Source of the DNA: an uncultured Sphingomonadaceae bacterium
GTDB lineage: Bacteria > Pseudomonadota > Alphaproteobacteria > Sphingomonadales > Sphingomonadaceae
Assembly: GCA_947497085.1 (NCBI GenBank)
Contig: CANMFE010000001.1
Location: 682,001 to 746,000, forward strand
DNA length: 64,000 bases
Direction of reading: 5' to 3'
Shown here: positions 25,563-35,861 of the stretch, one piece after another
Layout of the letters: each line of letters begins with the position of its first letter
Position numbering within the stretch: the first letter of the stretch is position 1
The notes under the pieces: generated by a model
The model's database searches: none
What the model saw: the letters and a program-made list of their open reading frames with translations, nothing else
Told to the model about the DNA's origin: nothing
Program-made: the position numbers and the translations under genes

Positions 25563-26534
25563 ATGGCGAATGAAGAAAGCGCATCAAATATAAAAAGGCC
25601 ACCTTTGGGCCTGATAATATTGATTATTGCGGCCCTTGTGGCGGCTGTAGCGATCGCAATTGCCCTAACCCGCAGTGATGATAGTGCGCCTTCCGGCACT
25701 GCCGCAAAGGGCCCCGCGACAGAAGCCTCGGACGTGGAAACGGTCATCACAAATCTTGAAAAGAAATTACTAGAAGAGCCGGATAATGCGGAAGGCTGGC
25801 GCATGCTTGGCTGGTCCTATTTCGAAACCGAGCGGTTTGCCGAGGCCGCCACCGCCATGAAGCGGGCTACTACGCTTGACCCCAAAAATGCCGAATATTT
25901 TTCCATGCTGGGCGAAGCGTTGGTCTTGGGCGGTAATAATCCAAATATCGCGCCCGATGCCCGCGCTGCATTTGCCCGCGCGCTGGAACTGGACCCGAAA
26001 GATGCCCGTGCCCGCTATTTTGTGGCTGCTGCAAAGGATATTGATGGCAAGCATACAGAAGCCATTAATGACTGGTTTGCGCTGCTCGCCGATACGCCGG
26101 CTGATGCGCCTTATGCGCAGGATATCCGCCGCGTTATCGGTAATGTAGCTGAAGAACACGGCATTGAGGTTGAAAAACGTCTGGCAGAGACCAGCAATGC
26201 ACCGCCGCCGCCGCCGCCTTTCAAAACCACCGGCCCGGATGTGGCAGTCGCCGGCATTCCGGGGCCAACACAGCAGCAAATGCGCGATGCGGCACAGCTG
26301 CCGCAGGGACAGCAGGAAAAAATGATCCGCGACATGGTGGAAGGCCTTGATGCGCGCCTTTCCAAAGATCCAAACGATGCACGTGGCTGGATCATGCTGA
26401 TGCGTAGCCGCGTTACGCTGGGCCAGACAGCCAAGGCGCAGAAAGCTTATGCCGATGCGCAGCGCGCCTTTCGAAACAATGGCACAGAGCTGAAACAGAT
26501 AAAGGAAGCCGCTGCAGCGCTCGGAATCGAATAG
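25563..26534 (+). CDS. CcmI/CycH-like TPR membrane protein (cytochrome c biogenesis)
   Basis: A 323-residue protein with one N-terminal membrane helix (about residues 15-36), a linker, then three TPR units at about 62-170 (EEPDNAEGWRMLGWSYFETE, DPKNAEYFSMLGEA, DPKDARARYFVAAA). A Pro-rich hinge (PPPPPPF) and a C-terminal TPR (DPNDARGWIMLMRSRVTLG) follow. This arrangement matches CcmI/CycH, which presents apocytochrome c to the haem lyase. The start has CAGGAGC just before the ATG. It is divergent from the multihaem redox operon; the rest of the ccm operon is not here, although ccmAB are elsewhere in the window. Confidence 0.8.
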   Translation: MANEESASNIKRPPLGLIILIIAALVAAVAIAIALTRSDDSAPSGTAAKGPATEASDVETVITNLEKKLLEEPDNAEGWRMLGWSYFETERFAEAATAMKRATTLDPKNAEYFSMLGEALVLGGNNPNIAPDARAAFARALELDPKDARARYFVAAAKDIDGKHTEAINDWFALLADTPADAPYAQDIRRVIGNVAEEHGIEVEKRLAETSNAPPPPPPFKTTGPDVAVAGIPGPTQQQMRDAAQLPQGQQEKMIRDMVEGLDARLSKDPNDARGWIMLMRSRVTLGQTAKAQKAYADAQRAFRNNGTELKQIKEAAAALGIE

Positions 26535-26540
26535 GCCGGG

Positions 26541-28394
26541 TTATTTTTTGGGAACTTTGCGAACCTCTTCGCCTGCACTGCTTTTCCATGGCAGCGCCGC
26601 CATATCCGCCTTGGCCAGCTGGTTCACAAAAGCCTGCGCGGCGCGTGTATCTTCAAACGGACCGGCAAGCAGACGATTGGTCTGATTGACCGGTACCATC
26701 CAGCCTTGAATACCCTCAAACGCTTCCGGTGCCTTACGCGACAGACGGCGCCATTCAGACGGGAAAAGTGAGGTTTTCTGGCCTATGGCTATCTGCACCC
26801 AGTGCCGCGCAGGATGCTGTGGCGGTGCAACTTTAACAGGTGCAGGCTTTGGTTTCGGCTTGGGCTTGGCCGGCGTAATGGTTGCCAGATCGACCGCCCG
26901 GCTATCGCGCTTCAGCTCGGTTTCGGGTACATTTATATCTGACATAAGCGTCTCAAAACTCGGGCGTTTCGCCGCCGTAGACTGCTCATGCTTGACTTTG
27001 TCCAAAGCCGAAGCTGACGGGACATAGCCTGTATTCGTGCTGGAACGCGCGGTACTTGCAAGGTCAAAATTATTTGCCGAAGAAGCAACTCTGACAGCAG
27101 ACGGAGCTGTATTTTTGCCGGGACTTTCGCTGCCAGGTTTTGCAGACTGCACTGTCTGCGCCGCCTTGTTCTCAGCTGGTCTATCCTTGACAGCGGCCAC
27201 GGCCTTGGCCAGATCACTGCTCGGTTTTGGGGCCGCATTGACATTGCTGGTTACGGGTTTGTCCATGACATCCGCAACAGCGGTGGAAAGCGCTTTGGCT
27301 TGTGCTGCACTTCTGCCGGGCAGCGGTGTTGGCGCCGGCGCTGCGACAGCTGCTGTTTGCCGCACGCTGCTGCTGTTCTGCCGCTGGGTGGAACGTGTAT
27401 CCTCACTCTTGCTGCGACGCCAGCTTGCCCGGCGATCACGTCCAGGTCTACGCCGTTTCTTTTTGCTCGCCTTTTTCTTTGCACTCTTGGTTTTTGGATT
27501 TGCACCAAGCGGTTCACCCGCGGGTATCAACCCCGCATCGGCACCGGTTCCGCCACGTACACCTGCATATCGGGCATTGCGCGGATCTTGCCGGCCTATG
27601 TTGGCCGTCTTCGGGAAATGGCCAAAGTGCGCCGCAGCGGCTTGCTGCGATTTGGTCAGTTTTGGCATATAATCAAGATAAGGCTGGACTGAGGCGGCAA
27701 GGCGCGGAGGCATGGTCCCGCGCACCACTTTGCGCGCCTCGCGGCGATCGCCATTAATTGCCAGTATGAATGCGCGCATGCGCCATGCTGCAGCTTTATT
27801 TTCCCTTAACATGGGATTGAGCAGTCTTGCGGCACCATCCGTGTCTCCGGTTATGCCAAGCGACAATGCATAACGCAGCTTGACTTCGTCTCCGCCGCCA
27901 CGATTAAGCGCCAATGCATAATCACGCTGTGCCTGCGCGTTATTGCCGACCAGATCATAGGCCAGCCCGCGGTCCGCCGCGATAAAGCTTTCCGCCATGC
28001 CCAGCCGCACTGCTTCATCAAACAGCCGCAGTGCTTCATAAGGGTTTTCAGTGCCGAGCAACGCGGAGGCAAGTCCGGCCTTCACCCGGGCATTGCGCGG
28101 ACTTAGCCGTTCCGCACGCACAAAAAAGCCCAGTGCACCATCTGCATCTTTCAGGCGGAGAGCCGCATTGCCAGCGTCGATTAGTGCGTCCAGGTCCTGC
28201 GAATTACGTGACAGGCGGTTCAGGGCGTTGCTAAGCTCGACAGTGCCGCTGCCCTGCATGAGCACTAGCGGCAATGCGGACATATTGCCTTGCTGCGCTT
28301 GAAGCGGCGCAGGCGCAACCATGGTAGCCCCCGCCATTAACAGCGCCGGTGCCAACTTCCATCTGCCTTGCTTAATAATTTGCCGCAATTGCAT
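26541..28394 (-). CDS. TPR and SPOR domain protein
   Basis: A 617-residue exported protein. A signal peptide ending LQAQ is followed by TPR-like repeats (about residues 50-230; AGNAALRLKDADGALGFF, PRNARVKAGLASALLG). A very basic low-complexity stretch (KKKASKKKRRRPGRDRR) and a long Ser/Ala/Pro linker come next, then a C-terminal SPOR domain (WVQIAIGQKTSLFPSEWRRL..AGPFEDTRAAQAFVNQL). SPOR domains bind denuded glycan strands at division sites, fitting its place directly after ftsZ. The ATG at 28394 was chosen over a TTG three codons upstream. Known as a common dcw-adjacent gene type in this group; exact role unknown. Confidence 0.85.
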   Translation of the reverse strand: MQLRQIIKQGRWKLAPALLMAGATMVAPAPLQAQQGNMSALPLVLMQGSGTVELSNALNRLSRNSQDLDALIDAGNAALRLKDADGALGFFVRAERLSPRNARVKAGLASALLGTENPYEALRLFDEAVRLGMAESFIAADRGLAYDLVGNNAQAQRDYALALNRGGGDEVKLRYALSLGITGDTDGAARLLNPMLRENKAAAWRMRAFILAINGDRREARKVVRGTMPPRLAASVQPYLDYMPKLTKSQQAAAAHFGHFPKTANIGRQDPRNARYAGVRGGTGADAGLIPAGEPLGANPKTKSAKKKASKKKRRRPGRDRRASWRRSKSEDTRSTQRQNSSSVRQTAAVAAPAPTPLPGRSAAQAKALSTAVADVMDKPVTSNVNAAPKPSSDLAKAVAAVKDRPAENKAAQTVQSAKPGSESPGKNTAPSAVRVASSANNFDLASTARSSTNTGYVPSASALDKVKHEQSTAAKRPSFETLMSDINVPETELKRDSRAVDLATITPAKPKPKPKPAPVKVAPPQHPARHWVQIAIGQKTSLFPSEWRRLSRKAPEAFEGIQGWMVPVNQTNRLLAGPFEDTRAAQAFVNQLAKADMAALPWKSSAGEEVRKVPKK

Positions 28395-28514
28395 AAATCC
28401 CAATGCCTGTACCGCCTTAGTGCGATAATCCTGAAAGACCCACCATGAACAATCGCTGAGTTACCGCCATATCGTCGGCAATCTCATGCGATACTCGTAC
28501 CTCTTTTCAAATAG

Positions 28515-28538
28515 AGAGGGGGCTGCAAAGCCCCCTCT
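28515..28538. terminator. Strong hairpin after ftsZ
   Basis: GAGGGGGCT (28516-28524) and AGCCCCCTC (28529-28537) form a perfect nine-base-pair stem with a four-base loop, eleven bases past the ftsZ stop. On the minus strand the tail TCTATTTG is only moderately U-rich. It should terminate or attenuate transcription between ftsZ and the SPOR gene. Confidence 0.7.
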
Positions 28539-28548
28539 TCATATATTC

Positions 28549-30168
28549 TTACTGGTTGTTCTGCCGGTTAAGGAAGCGGGGGATATTGAGCGGATTGTCA
28601 TCATCGCCATCTTCCTCATCCTTTTCCGCTGCCTTGCTACTGCCGCGTGACAGGTTAGCCATGCGTTCAAACAGAGTGCCTCCGCCAGAAGCGCCCGTAT
28701 TGATACGTGGCGCGCGCGGCTCTTCGACCGACTGGGATGCATCAAGCAGAAGATCATCGCTATCATTCGCGCTGCCGCTTTCTTCCAGCGCATCGTCAAC
28801 ATATGTCGCAACAGCAGGTTTTTCGGCCTTCACTTCTGCCTCTGCCTGAACTTCAGCTTTGTTTACAGCTTCCGTCATCATGACTTCGTCTTCGGCATCA
28901 TCTGCAGGAAATGTAAGATCAAGTGGCTCTTCTTCACCCGCATTGTCCAGTGTTTCCATGCCCGGTGCAGCCGTTTCGGTTTCTTCTGCAGACACTTCCG
29001 GTTCGTCCAGATTGACGGGCTCATAGTCATTCGGCGCCATTTCACTGGCAGGTATCTGATCAAAAGAAGTTTCTTCGGCAACCGGTTCTGTCATTTCCGG
29101 TTCGGGAGCAGGTGCGATTACCGGCTCCGGTTTTTCTTCGGTCCTTGTGCTGGACATACTGTTAAACGAAAATGCACGCGCAGGTTCAGCCTGAACACCG
29201 CCCTCATTGTCAATACCTGTGGCAACTACCGACACGCGGATCTTGCCTTCCAGGTCATCGTTAAACGCGCTGCCCCAGATGATGTTGGCATCTGCGTCAA
29301 CCAGTTCGCGGATATGGTTGGCAGCTTCATCGACTTCCATCAGACGCATGTCTTCACCGCCCGTAATGGAAATGATGACACCTTTTGCGCCCTGCATCGA
29401 CACACCATCGAGCAATGGATTGGCAATGGCTTTTTCCGCCGCTTCCAGCGCACGGTTATCACCTTCGGCTTCGCCCGTACCCATCATCGCCTTGCCCATT
29501 TCACGCATGACGGAACGGACATCAGCAAAATCAAGATTGATAAGGCCCGGCATCACCATCAGGTCGGTAATGGAGCGCACACCCTGCTGCAACACTTCAT
29601 CGGCAAGGTGGAATGCTTCCTTGAACGTAGTGTTCGGGTTGGCAACCAGAAACAGGTTCTGGTTTGGAATGACAATCAGCGTATCGACATTCTTTTGCAG
29701 CTCATCAATGCCTGCATCTGCCGAACGCGCACGGCGCGTGCCTTCAAATGTGAACGGTTTGGTCACCACACCGACAGTCAAAATGCCTTTTTCGCGTGCT
29801 GCCTTCGCAATGACAGGCGCCGCGCCTGTACCGGTGCCGCCGCCCATGCCGGCCGCGATGAAACACATATGTGCTCCTTCCAGCGCGGCATCAACGTCCA
29901 CAATGGTCTCTTCTGCAGCTGCCCGGCCAACTTCCGGCCGCGATCCTGCGCCAAGCCCCTGGGTGATTTCAGGGCCAAGCTGGATGCGCCGTTCAGCAGG
30001 CGAACTGTTCAACGCCTGCGCGTCGGTATTGGCGACGATAAAATCGACGCCTTCAACGCTGGCGGCGATCATGTTGGCGATGGCATTACCACCCGCCCCG
30101 CCAACGCCGATTACGGCAATGCGCGGGCGCAATTCATCAACTGTGGGTGGTCCGATATTGATACTCAT
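28549..30168 (-). CDS. ftsZ: Cell division protein FtsZ
   Basis: FtsZ is the tubulin-like GTPase that forms the cytokinetic ring. Residues 1-320 are the GTPase core, with the signature GGGTGTG at about 108-114 and the T7-loop region NLDFADV. A long acidic Glu/Pro-rich linker of about 190 residues follows, typical of Alphaproteobacteria. It ends with the conserved tail [12 protein letters not shown], which binds FtsA and other partners. GGGAGAC is nine bases before the ATG. A 147-base gap from ftsA could hold an additional promoter. The 539-residue length is long for FtsZ because of the linker. Confidence 0.99.
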   Translation of the reverse strand: MSINIGPPTVDELRPRIAVIGVGGAGGNAIANMIAASVEGVDFIVANTDAQALNSSPAERRIQLGPEITQGLGAGSRPEVGRAAAEETIVDVDAALEGAHMCFIAAGMGGGTGTGAAPVIAKAAREKGILTVGVVTKPFTFEGTRRARSADAGIDELQKNVDTLIVIPNQNLFLVANPNTTFKEAFHLADEVLQQGVRSITDLMVMPGLINLDFADVRSVMREMGKAMMGTGEAEGDNRALEAAEKAIANPLLDGVSMQGAKGVIISITGGEDMRLMEVDEAANHIRELVDADANIIWGSAFNDDLEGKIRVSVVATGIDNEGGVQAEPARAFSFNSMSSTRTEEKPEPVIAPAPEPEMTEPVAEETSFDQIPASEMAPNDYEPVNLDEPEVSAEETETAAPGMETLDNAGEEEPLDLTFPADDAEDEVMMTEAVNKAEVQAEAEVKAEKPAVATYVDDALEESGSANDSDDLLLDASQSVEEPRAPRINTGASGGGTLFERMANLSRGSSKAAEKDEEDGDDDNPLNIPRFLNRQNNQ

Positions 30169-30315
30169 GTGCTCTTTGTCTCCCCTGCTTCAGCTATTCA
30201 TTCGAAGCAAATTTTTTACAGTCCCTTATTGGCACAGAATGATTCACCGAATCACCTAAAAAATTAACCTTTTTTATAAAAACCGGCTTTTTTCCCCAGT
30301 TCATCGGCGAACCGT

Positions 30316-31581
30316 TCAAAAATAGGCCTTAATCGCATTCAGAACCCGCTGAAAAAGCGCGCCGCCCGCCATTTTATGAACGGATTGATACCCCTTGGGT
30401 ATTGTACGAATATCGATCGGTGCGTGCACTGCAAACTGCACCAATCCGGCCAGGGTAGTGAAAGCCGGACCGCTATGCGCTTCAGGCAGTCCGCCAAGAC
30501 CGCGCGGCTTGCCCACGCGCACGGACCGGTCAAGCGCTGCCTGAACATAATCGGCAATACCTTTCATCTCCGCGCCGCCACCTGTCAGCACGATCTGACG
30601 CCCGCCATTTCCTGTAAAGCCAAGCTCTTTAAGGCCCTTGCCAATCTCGCCGATGAGATAATCCAGCTGCTGCTTGATAACGGAAATAAGCTCTGCGCGG
30701 GCGATGCGGTTCTGGTCATCGCCCGCCGCCACCGGCTCATTGGGACCGCCCACCGGTATCATGTCACGGTGATCGGTACGGCTGGATGTAGCAGATCCGT
30801 AAAAACACTTCATCCGCTCGGCCTGATTGCGGCGAATGCCAAATGCCGATGCAATCGCATCGGTAATATCGCTGCCCCCGTAAGGAATGGCAAACAGTCC
30901 GACCAGCATATCACCCGCATAGAGCGAAATATTGGTGATACCTGCGCCCATTTCGACCAGCGCGACGCCAAGCTCGCGCTCCTCCGTGCTAAGACAGGCC
31001 ATGCCAGCCGCAATCGGCGAAGCAACAATCGATTCCACGTTCAGATGTGCGGCACGAACACATGTGTCCATGTTGCGCAGCGGCGCGCCATCGGCAAGTA
31101 TCACATGGATATCGACCCCCAGCTGGTCAGCGTGCAACCCTTCAGGATTTTTAACTCCTGACAGACCATCCAGCGTGTAAAGCGTGGGCTGTGCATGCAG
31201 CACTGTACGCCCTGCGGGATCAATGGTTTCACGCCCCGCATCAAGCAACTGGTTGATATCATCTTTTTCTACGCGTCCGCCGCCCAGGTCGATCTCAACA
31301 CTGGACACACTGCTCGACAATCCGCCGGATGAACAACCCACCCAGACATCCTCGATATTCACACCTGCAATACGCTCCGCCTGCTCCACAGCCGTGCGTA
31401 CAGCCAGCTCGGTGCGTTCCATATCGGCAATATAGCCGCGCTTCACGCCCTCGCTTGCGCGCTGCCCTGTGCCCAGCACGACCAGTTCACCGCTATCGGT
31501 CTGCCCCGCGATCATCGCCGATACCTTGGATGACCCGATATCCAGTGCCGTAAAAATCTTTTCAACGCGCTGCGTTGCCAT
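30316..31581 (-). CDS. ftsA: Cell division protein FtsA
   Basis: FtsA is the actin-like ATPase that tethers FtsZ to the membrane. The 421-residue protein has phosphate-1 motif ALDIGSSKVSA near residue 13, the 1C insert region that contacts later division proteins, and the adenosine motif VLTGGGAEMKGI. Its last residues (FQRVLNAIKAYF) form the amphipathic membrane-targeting helix. It starts six bases after the ftsQ stop and precedes ftsZ. There is no sign of truncation. Confidence 0.98.
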   Translation of the reverse strand: MATQRVEKIFTALDIGSSKVSAMIAGQTDSGELVVLGTGQRASEGVKRGYIADMERTELAVRTAVEQAERIAGVNIEDVWVGCSSGGLSSSVSSVEIDLGGGRVEKDDINQLLDAGRETIDPAGRTVLHAQPTLYTLDGLSGVKNPEGLHADQLGVDIHVILADGAPLRNMDTCVRAAHLNVESIVASPIAAGMACLSTEERELGVALVEMGAGITNISLYAGDMLVGLFAIPYGGSDITDAIASAFGIRRNQAERMKCFYGSATSSRTDHRDMIPVGGPNEPVAAGDDQNRIARAELISVIKQQLDYLIGEIGKGLKELGFTGNGGRQIVLTGGGAEMKGIADYVQAALDRSVRVGKPRGLGGLPEAHSGPAFTTLAGLVQFAVHAPIDIRTIPKGYQSVHKMAGGALFQRVLNAIKAYF

Positions 31582-31587
31582 TTGCCC

Positions 31588-32520
31588 TTACCCCTCTTGC
31601 GTCGTCTGCGACCGGCCTGAACGTTTCTCCGGCACCTCAATATCTTCCTTTTCCTTGCGCGGCATGCGCAGATAGGCGCGCTCCGGATCGCGCAGGTCGA
31701 AATAGGTCACACCCTTGCCCAAAAGACGGTTTATCCCGTCCATCCGGGCGAAATTAATCCATGCCGCGGCGGCTTCTGTCCTGCCTTCTGGCAAAGCCAG
31801 TGTCTCACCCGATTTGAAACTGATATTCCAGCGGCGATTGCCAATCCATTCGGCTTTTGTGACGAGCGGGATAAGTGCAGGTGCTTCTTCCAGCAGCGCA
31901 GATAGATCCTCTGCCCGCTCATTTGCACGGTAACCGGCAATAAGCGGAAATTCGCGCGCCTGCGCCGCACTTACTTCGCCCAGTACCGCTCCGCTCTTGT
32001 CGATTAACGTCAATGACTGGCCATTATCCCATGCCGCATGCGGCACACGCTCGACAATATCGACAATCAGCGTGTCGGGAAGCTGACGTGACACACGCGC
32101 ATCCTTGATCCAGCCAAATTCCATCAGGTCACTGCGCAGCTTTTCCACATCAACCAGCGGCATGGCACGGTCTTTTTCGTTCAACACGATTTCATAGACT
32201 TTAAGCTCATTGACACGGTCCACGCCGCGAACTTCAATACGCTTGACTTCAAAGCCGGCGCGGCCTGCGGCTTCGGCAAATTCCTGACGCGCGGCGGCTG
32301 GCGCACCAAAAAATTCCGCGACGCCGTAACCGACAATTGCGATCAGCAGCAAAAGACCCCAGGTTGCCCCGCGCTGTATCTGGCTTTCAGTAAAGGGGAG
32401 AACCTGCAACAGCTTGTTAAGCGGTGAGGCTTTCCGGACCGTTTTTCTAGGCGCGGCACGCTTGCGCGGTGCAGCTTTCTTACGGGTGGTTTTTGCCTTG
32501 GCCATATGCTTTCGCGTCAC
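31588..32520 (-). CDS. ftsQ: Cell division protein FtsQ
   Basis: A bitopic inner-membrane protein of the divisome. The N-terminus is very basic (repeated K, R, A, P), one membrane helix is at about residues 52-68, and a POTRA domain follows (FEVKRIEVRGVDRVNELKVYE). The beta domain (RLPDTLIVDIVERVPHAAW) is intact. Two starts are possible: a GTG whose GTGA overlaps the ddl stop, given here, or an ATG at 32505 five codons later, which yields MAKAKTTRKK. Neither has a strong Shine-Dalgarno sequence; coupling to ddl is likely either way. Confidence 0.96.
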   Translation of the reverse strand: MTRKHMAKAKTTRKKAAPRKRAAPRKTVRKASPLNKLLQVLPFTESQIQRGATWGLLLLIAIVGYGVAEFFGAPAAARQEFAEAAGRAGFEVKRIEVRGVDRVNELKVYEIVLNEKDRAMPLVDVEKLRSDLMEFGWIKDARVSRQLPDTLIVDIVERVPHAAWDNGQSLTLIDKSGAVLGEVSAAQAREFPLIAGYRANERAEDLSALLEEAPALIPLVTKAEWIGNRRWNISFKSGETLALPEGRTEAAAAWINFARMDGINRLLGKGVTYFDLRDPERAYLRMPRKEKEDIEVPEKRSGRSQTTQEG

Positions 32521-33449
32521 GCTTTCGCGAGCGCCTCCTCCACAATTGCCTCTACCAGATCGGCATAACTCATACCCATATGCTTCGCCTGTTCAGGCAC
32601 AAGGCTATAGGGTGTCATGCCGGGTTGCGTGTTTGTTTCCAGAAGGAACAGACCATCTGCCCCCAGTTCGTCATCCCAGCGAAAATCTGACCGCGATGTG
32701 CCTTTGCAGCCCAGCAGGCGGTGTGCCTTGAGCGCATATTCGCGGCACAACTCCGCTATATTTTCGGGAATATCCGCCGGACAGATATGTGTCGTCAGTC
32801 CATCGGTATATTTGGCGTCATAATCATAAAAACCCGATTTGACCTGCAACTCCGTCACGCACAATGCCTTGTCGCCAATAACAGCGGTCGTAAGTTCGCG
32901 GCCCTTGATGAAAGGCTCGGCCAGCAAATGGTCAAAATCCTGCCATGGTCCCTTGCTGTCCCGCGCAATAGGGGAACCGTAATTGCTATCATCACGAACT
33001 ATCGCAATGCCGACTGATGAGCCTTCATTGACCGGTTTCAGTACATAAGGCCGCGGTAGCGGATCGCCTTTGTATAGCGTCTCGCATTCCACCACCTTGC
33101 CTTCAGGCATAGGAATGCCATGCGGCACCAGCGCCTGTTTGGTAAGCTCCTTGTCAATCGCGATCACCGATGTGACCAGCCCGCTATGCGTATAGGGAAT
33201 TTGCATCAGGTCGAGCATGCCCTGCACCGTGCCGTCCTCGCCCGGCGTACCGTGTAGCGCGTTAAACACCACATCGGGGCGTATCGCATCGAGCACCATG
33301 GCAAGGTTGCGGTCCATATCGACCCGCGACACTTTATGCCCGCGCGATTCCAGTGCATCGGCCACGCCATTGCCGCTCATCAGCGACACTTCACGTTCAG
33401 CGGACCAGCCGCCCATCAACACCGCTATATGCAGTTTGGCGAGAGTCAT
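32517..33449 (-). CDS. ddl: D-alanine--D-alanine ligase
   Basis: Ddl makes D-Ala-D-Ala for the peptidoglycan pentapeptide. The 310-residue ATP-grasp enzyme starts with VLMGGWSAEREVSLMSG, has the central motif PYTHSGLVTSVIAIDKELTK, the ATP-binding KPVNEGSSVG and the metal/substrate motif LLETNTQPGMT. Its stop overlaps the ftsQ start. A palindromic repeat of about 75 bases separates it from murB, the one interruption of this kind in an otherwise overlapping gene run. Confidence 0.98.
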   Translation of the reverse strand: MTLAKLHIAVLMGGWSAEREVSLMSGNGVADALESRGHKVSRVDMDRNLAMVLDAIRPDVVFNALHGTPGEDGTVQGMLDLMQIPYTHSGLVTSVIAIDKELTKQALVPHGIPMPEGKVVECETLYKGDPLPRPYVLKPVNEGSSVGIAIVRDDSNYGSPIARDSKGPWQDFDHLLAEPFIKGRELTTAVIGDKALCVTELQVKSGFYDYDAKYTDGLTTHICPADIPENIAELCREYALKAHRLLGCKGTSRSDFRWDDELGADGLFLLETNTQPGMTPYSLVPEQAKHMGMSYADLVEAIVEEALAKA

Positions 33450-33464
33450 AATGTGTTCCCTTTT

Positions 33465-33540
33465 GTGCTCCTGCGAAAGCAGGAGCCCAGGGCAACCGAG
33501 TACTGCGCCGCTCTGGATTCTTGCCTTCGTAGGAATACGA
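33465..33540. repeat. REP/BIME-like palindromic element between murB and ddl
   Basis: GCTCCTGC (33467-33474), GAAA, GCAGGAGC (33479-33486) is a perfect eight-base hairpin. An imperfect second one (about 33517-33536, ATTCTTGCCTTCGTAGGAAT) has the opposite sense, joined by the spacer GTACTGCGCCGCTCTGGATTC. The pair has the architecture of a bacterial interspersed element. It lies inside the dcw gene run. Confidence 0.6.
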
Positions 33541-33555
33541 TCAGGTAATCACAGT

Positions 33556-34458
33556 TCATACCGCCTCTCCCACGCGCTGGATTTCCCATTGCAGCTCAAT
33601 GCCGGAATGCGCCTTTACGCGTTTACGCACTTCCTCGCCCAGCGCCTCAATATCCGCAGACGTTGCATCCCCCAGATTGAGCAGGAAATTGCAGTGTTTT
33701 TCAGAAACCTGTGCGTCACCGATACGAAGGCCGCGACAGCCAGCCGCATCAACCAGCTGCCACGCCTTGTGTCCTTCAGGGTTTTTGAATGTCGATCCGC
33801 CTGTACGCGAACGCAGCGGCTGCGATGCTTCGCGTTCTGCCGCGATCCGGTCCATCTCTGCGCCAATTTCCTTTGGATCACCAGCAGTCCCTTTGAACGT
33901 CGCCCCCACCACAATCGCGCCCTCGGGCAATTCGCTATGGCGATAGCTATAGCCCATATCCTCAAGCTGCACCGTTGCCAGACTGCCATCGCGCAGCACC
34001 AGGTCGGCGCTGACCAGTATGTCACACACTTCGCGGCCATAGGCCCCGGCGTTCATGCGCACAGCGCCGCCCACCGTGCCGGGAATACCGCGCAGGAATT
34101 CCAGCCCGGCAATGCCATTGTCACGCGCCTTGCTCGCTACCGAAATACCCGGCGCCCCGGCACCACTGGTCAATATCATCTCATCGGCGCGGTTTGTATC
34201 AATGGCAGCAAATGCCTTGCCGAGCCGGACCGTCACGCCGCGCTTGCCGCCATCGCGGATAATCAGGTTGGAACCAAGCCCCAGCGGCCACGCCTCAATA
34301 TCATTATCCAGATTGGCAAGAAAATCCTGTAAATCAGCCACGTCTTTCGGCTCAAACAGCCAGTCCGCCCGGCCGCCGCTTTTGAACCAGACAAGCGGTG
34401 CGAGCGGGGCGTCAGGTTTGAGCTTACCCTGTACGGATGGCATGGTGTGTGTGGTCAT
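33556..34458 (-). CDS. murB: UDP-N-acetylmuramate dehydrogenase
   Basis: MurB reduces UDP-GlcNAc-enolpyruvate to UDP-MurNAc with NADPH and FAD. The 300-residue protein has the FAD-binding motif [13 protein letters not shown], the signature [19 protein letters not shown], and the catalytic Ser in [17 protein letters not shown]. The ATG overlaps the stop of murC (ATGA). The short type lacks the C-terminal tyrosine loop of E. coli MurB. Confidence 0.98.
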   Translation of the reverse strand: MTTHTMPSVQGKLKPDAPLAPLVWFKSGGRADWLFEPKDVADLQDFLANLDNDIEAWPLGLGSNLIIRDGGKRGVTVRLGKAFAAIDTNRADEMILTSGAGAPGISVASKARDNGIAGLEFLRGIPGTVGGAVRMNAGAYGREVCDILVSADLVLRDGSLATVQLEDMGYSYRHSELPEGAIVVGATFKGTAGDPKEIGAEMDRIAAEREASQPLRSRTGGSTFKNPEGHKAWQLVDAAGCRGLRIGDAQVSEKHCNFLLNLGDATSADIEALGEEVRKRVKAHSGIELQWEIQRVGEAV

Positions 34459-35861
34459 GCCCGCTTTGCCTTGATCGCATCAGCGAGGCCGGCAGCCCAT
34501 TTCGTAATATCGCCCGCGCCCAGGCACACGACCATGTCTCCCGCCTGCACCGTATCGGCAAGCTCTGCAGCCAGGGCATCGGCATCGGCTATAGTTCCCG
34601 CTGAACGCAGACCACGCTGTTTCAGACCCGCGACAAGCGCTTCGGCATGCACGCCTTCAATCGGGTCTTCGCCCGCTTCATATACCGGCGTCACATAGAC
34701 GATATCGGCGTCGTTGAAACATTGCTGGAACTCATCCATCAGGTCGCGGAGCCGTGTGTAGCGGTGCGGCTGCACCACCGCGATGATGCGGTTTTCCACA
34801 CCTTCGCGCGCCGCCGCCAGCACGGCTTTAATCTCGACCGGGTGATGGCCGTAATCATCGATAATGACCACGCCATCGACTTCACCCACTTTGGTAAAGC
34901 GCCTCTTGACGCCGCCAAACGTGGCAAAACCGTTCTGCACATCTTCATCGGACATGCCCATTTGCAAACCGACCGTGACTGCAGCCAAGGCATTTTGTAC
35001 GTTATGCCGCCCCGGCATCGGCAATTCGATACCCTCAATCTTGCGGCTGGTGCCATCCTTTTCGCTGACCGTGACATCAAACCGGTTACCGCCCGGAATG
35101 GGTGTCACGTTTTCGCCGCGTACATCGGCCTGCGCGCTGAAACCATAGGTGATAATCCGGCGGTCTTTCACCTGTGGCAAGATTGCCTGCACTTCAGGAT
35201 GATCGAGGCACAGGATCGCAGCTCCGTAAAAGGGTACGTTTTCGACAAATTCGATAAATGCCTTTTTAAGCACATCGAAACTGCCGTAATGCTCCATATG
35301 TTCAGGGTCGATATTGGTGACAACAGCCAGCGTGCCATCGAGCCGCAGGAAACTGCCATCGCTTTCATCGGCTTCGACCACCATCCAGTCGCCATCGCCC
35401 AGCCGCGCATTGGAACCGTACGTATTGATGATGCCGCCATTGATAACGGTCGGGTCAATCCCGCCATGATCGAGCATCGCCGCCACCATCGATGTCGTCG
35501 TGGTTTTGCCATGCGTGCCTGCAATCGCAATGGTGGATTTCAATCGCATCAGCTCAGCCAGCATTTCCGCGCGCTTTACCACCGGAATACGGTTTTCCAG
35601 CGCATAGACCACTTCAGGGTTCGTGCGCTTGATCGCTGTCGAGGTCACGATCACCGCTGCGCCTTCGACATTCTCTGCCTTTTGCCCGATCATCACCTTG
35701 ATGCCGCGATCACGCAGGCCCTCCACCACATAGCTTTCGGCAATATCGCTGCCCTGCACATCATAGCCCAGATTATGCATGACTTCGGCAATGCCCGACA
35801 TGCCTATGCCGCCTATGCCGACAAAATGGATTGTGCCAATATCGGTGCCAACCGCCTTCAT
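34455..35861 (-). CDS. murC: UDP-N-acetylmuramate--L-alanine ligase
   Basis: MurC adds L-Ala to UDP-MurNAc, the first Mur ligase step. The 468-residue protein begins with the Rossmann phrase [16 protein letters not shown], carries the ATP-binding P-loop GTHGKTTT near residue 116, and has the conserved DDYGHHP motif in the C-terminal domain. Its start overlaps the murG stop by four bases (ATGA). Confidence 0.99.
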   Translation of the reverse strand: MKAVGTDIGTIHFVGIGGIGMSGIAEVMHNLGYDVQGSDIAESYVVEGLRDRGIKVMIGQKAENVEGAAVIVTSTAIKRTNPEVVYALENRIPVVKRAEMLAELMRLKSTIAIAGTHGKTTTTSMVAAMLDHGGIDPTVINGGIINTYGSNARLGDGDWMVVEADESDGSFLRLDGTLAVVTNIDPEHMEHYGSFDVLKKAFIEFVENVPFYGAAILCLDHPEVQAILPQVKDRRIITYGFSAQADVRGENVTPIPGGNRFDVTVSEKDGTSRKIEGIELPMPGRHNVQNALAAVTVGLQMGMSDEDVQNGFATFGGVKRRFTKVGEVDGVVIIDDYGHHPVEIKAVLAAAREGVENRIIAVVQPHRYTRLRDLMDEFQQCFNDADIVYVTPVYEAGEDPIEGVHAEALVAGLKQRGLRSAGTIADADALAAELADTVQAGDMVVCLGAGDITKWAAGLADAIKAKRA

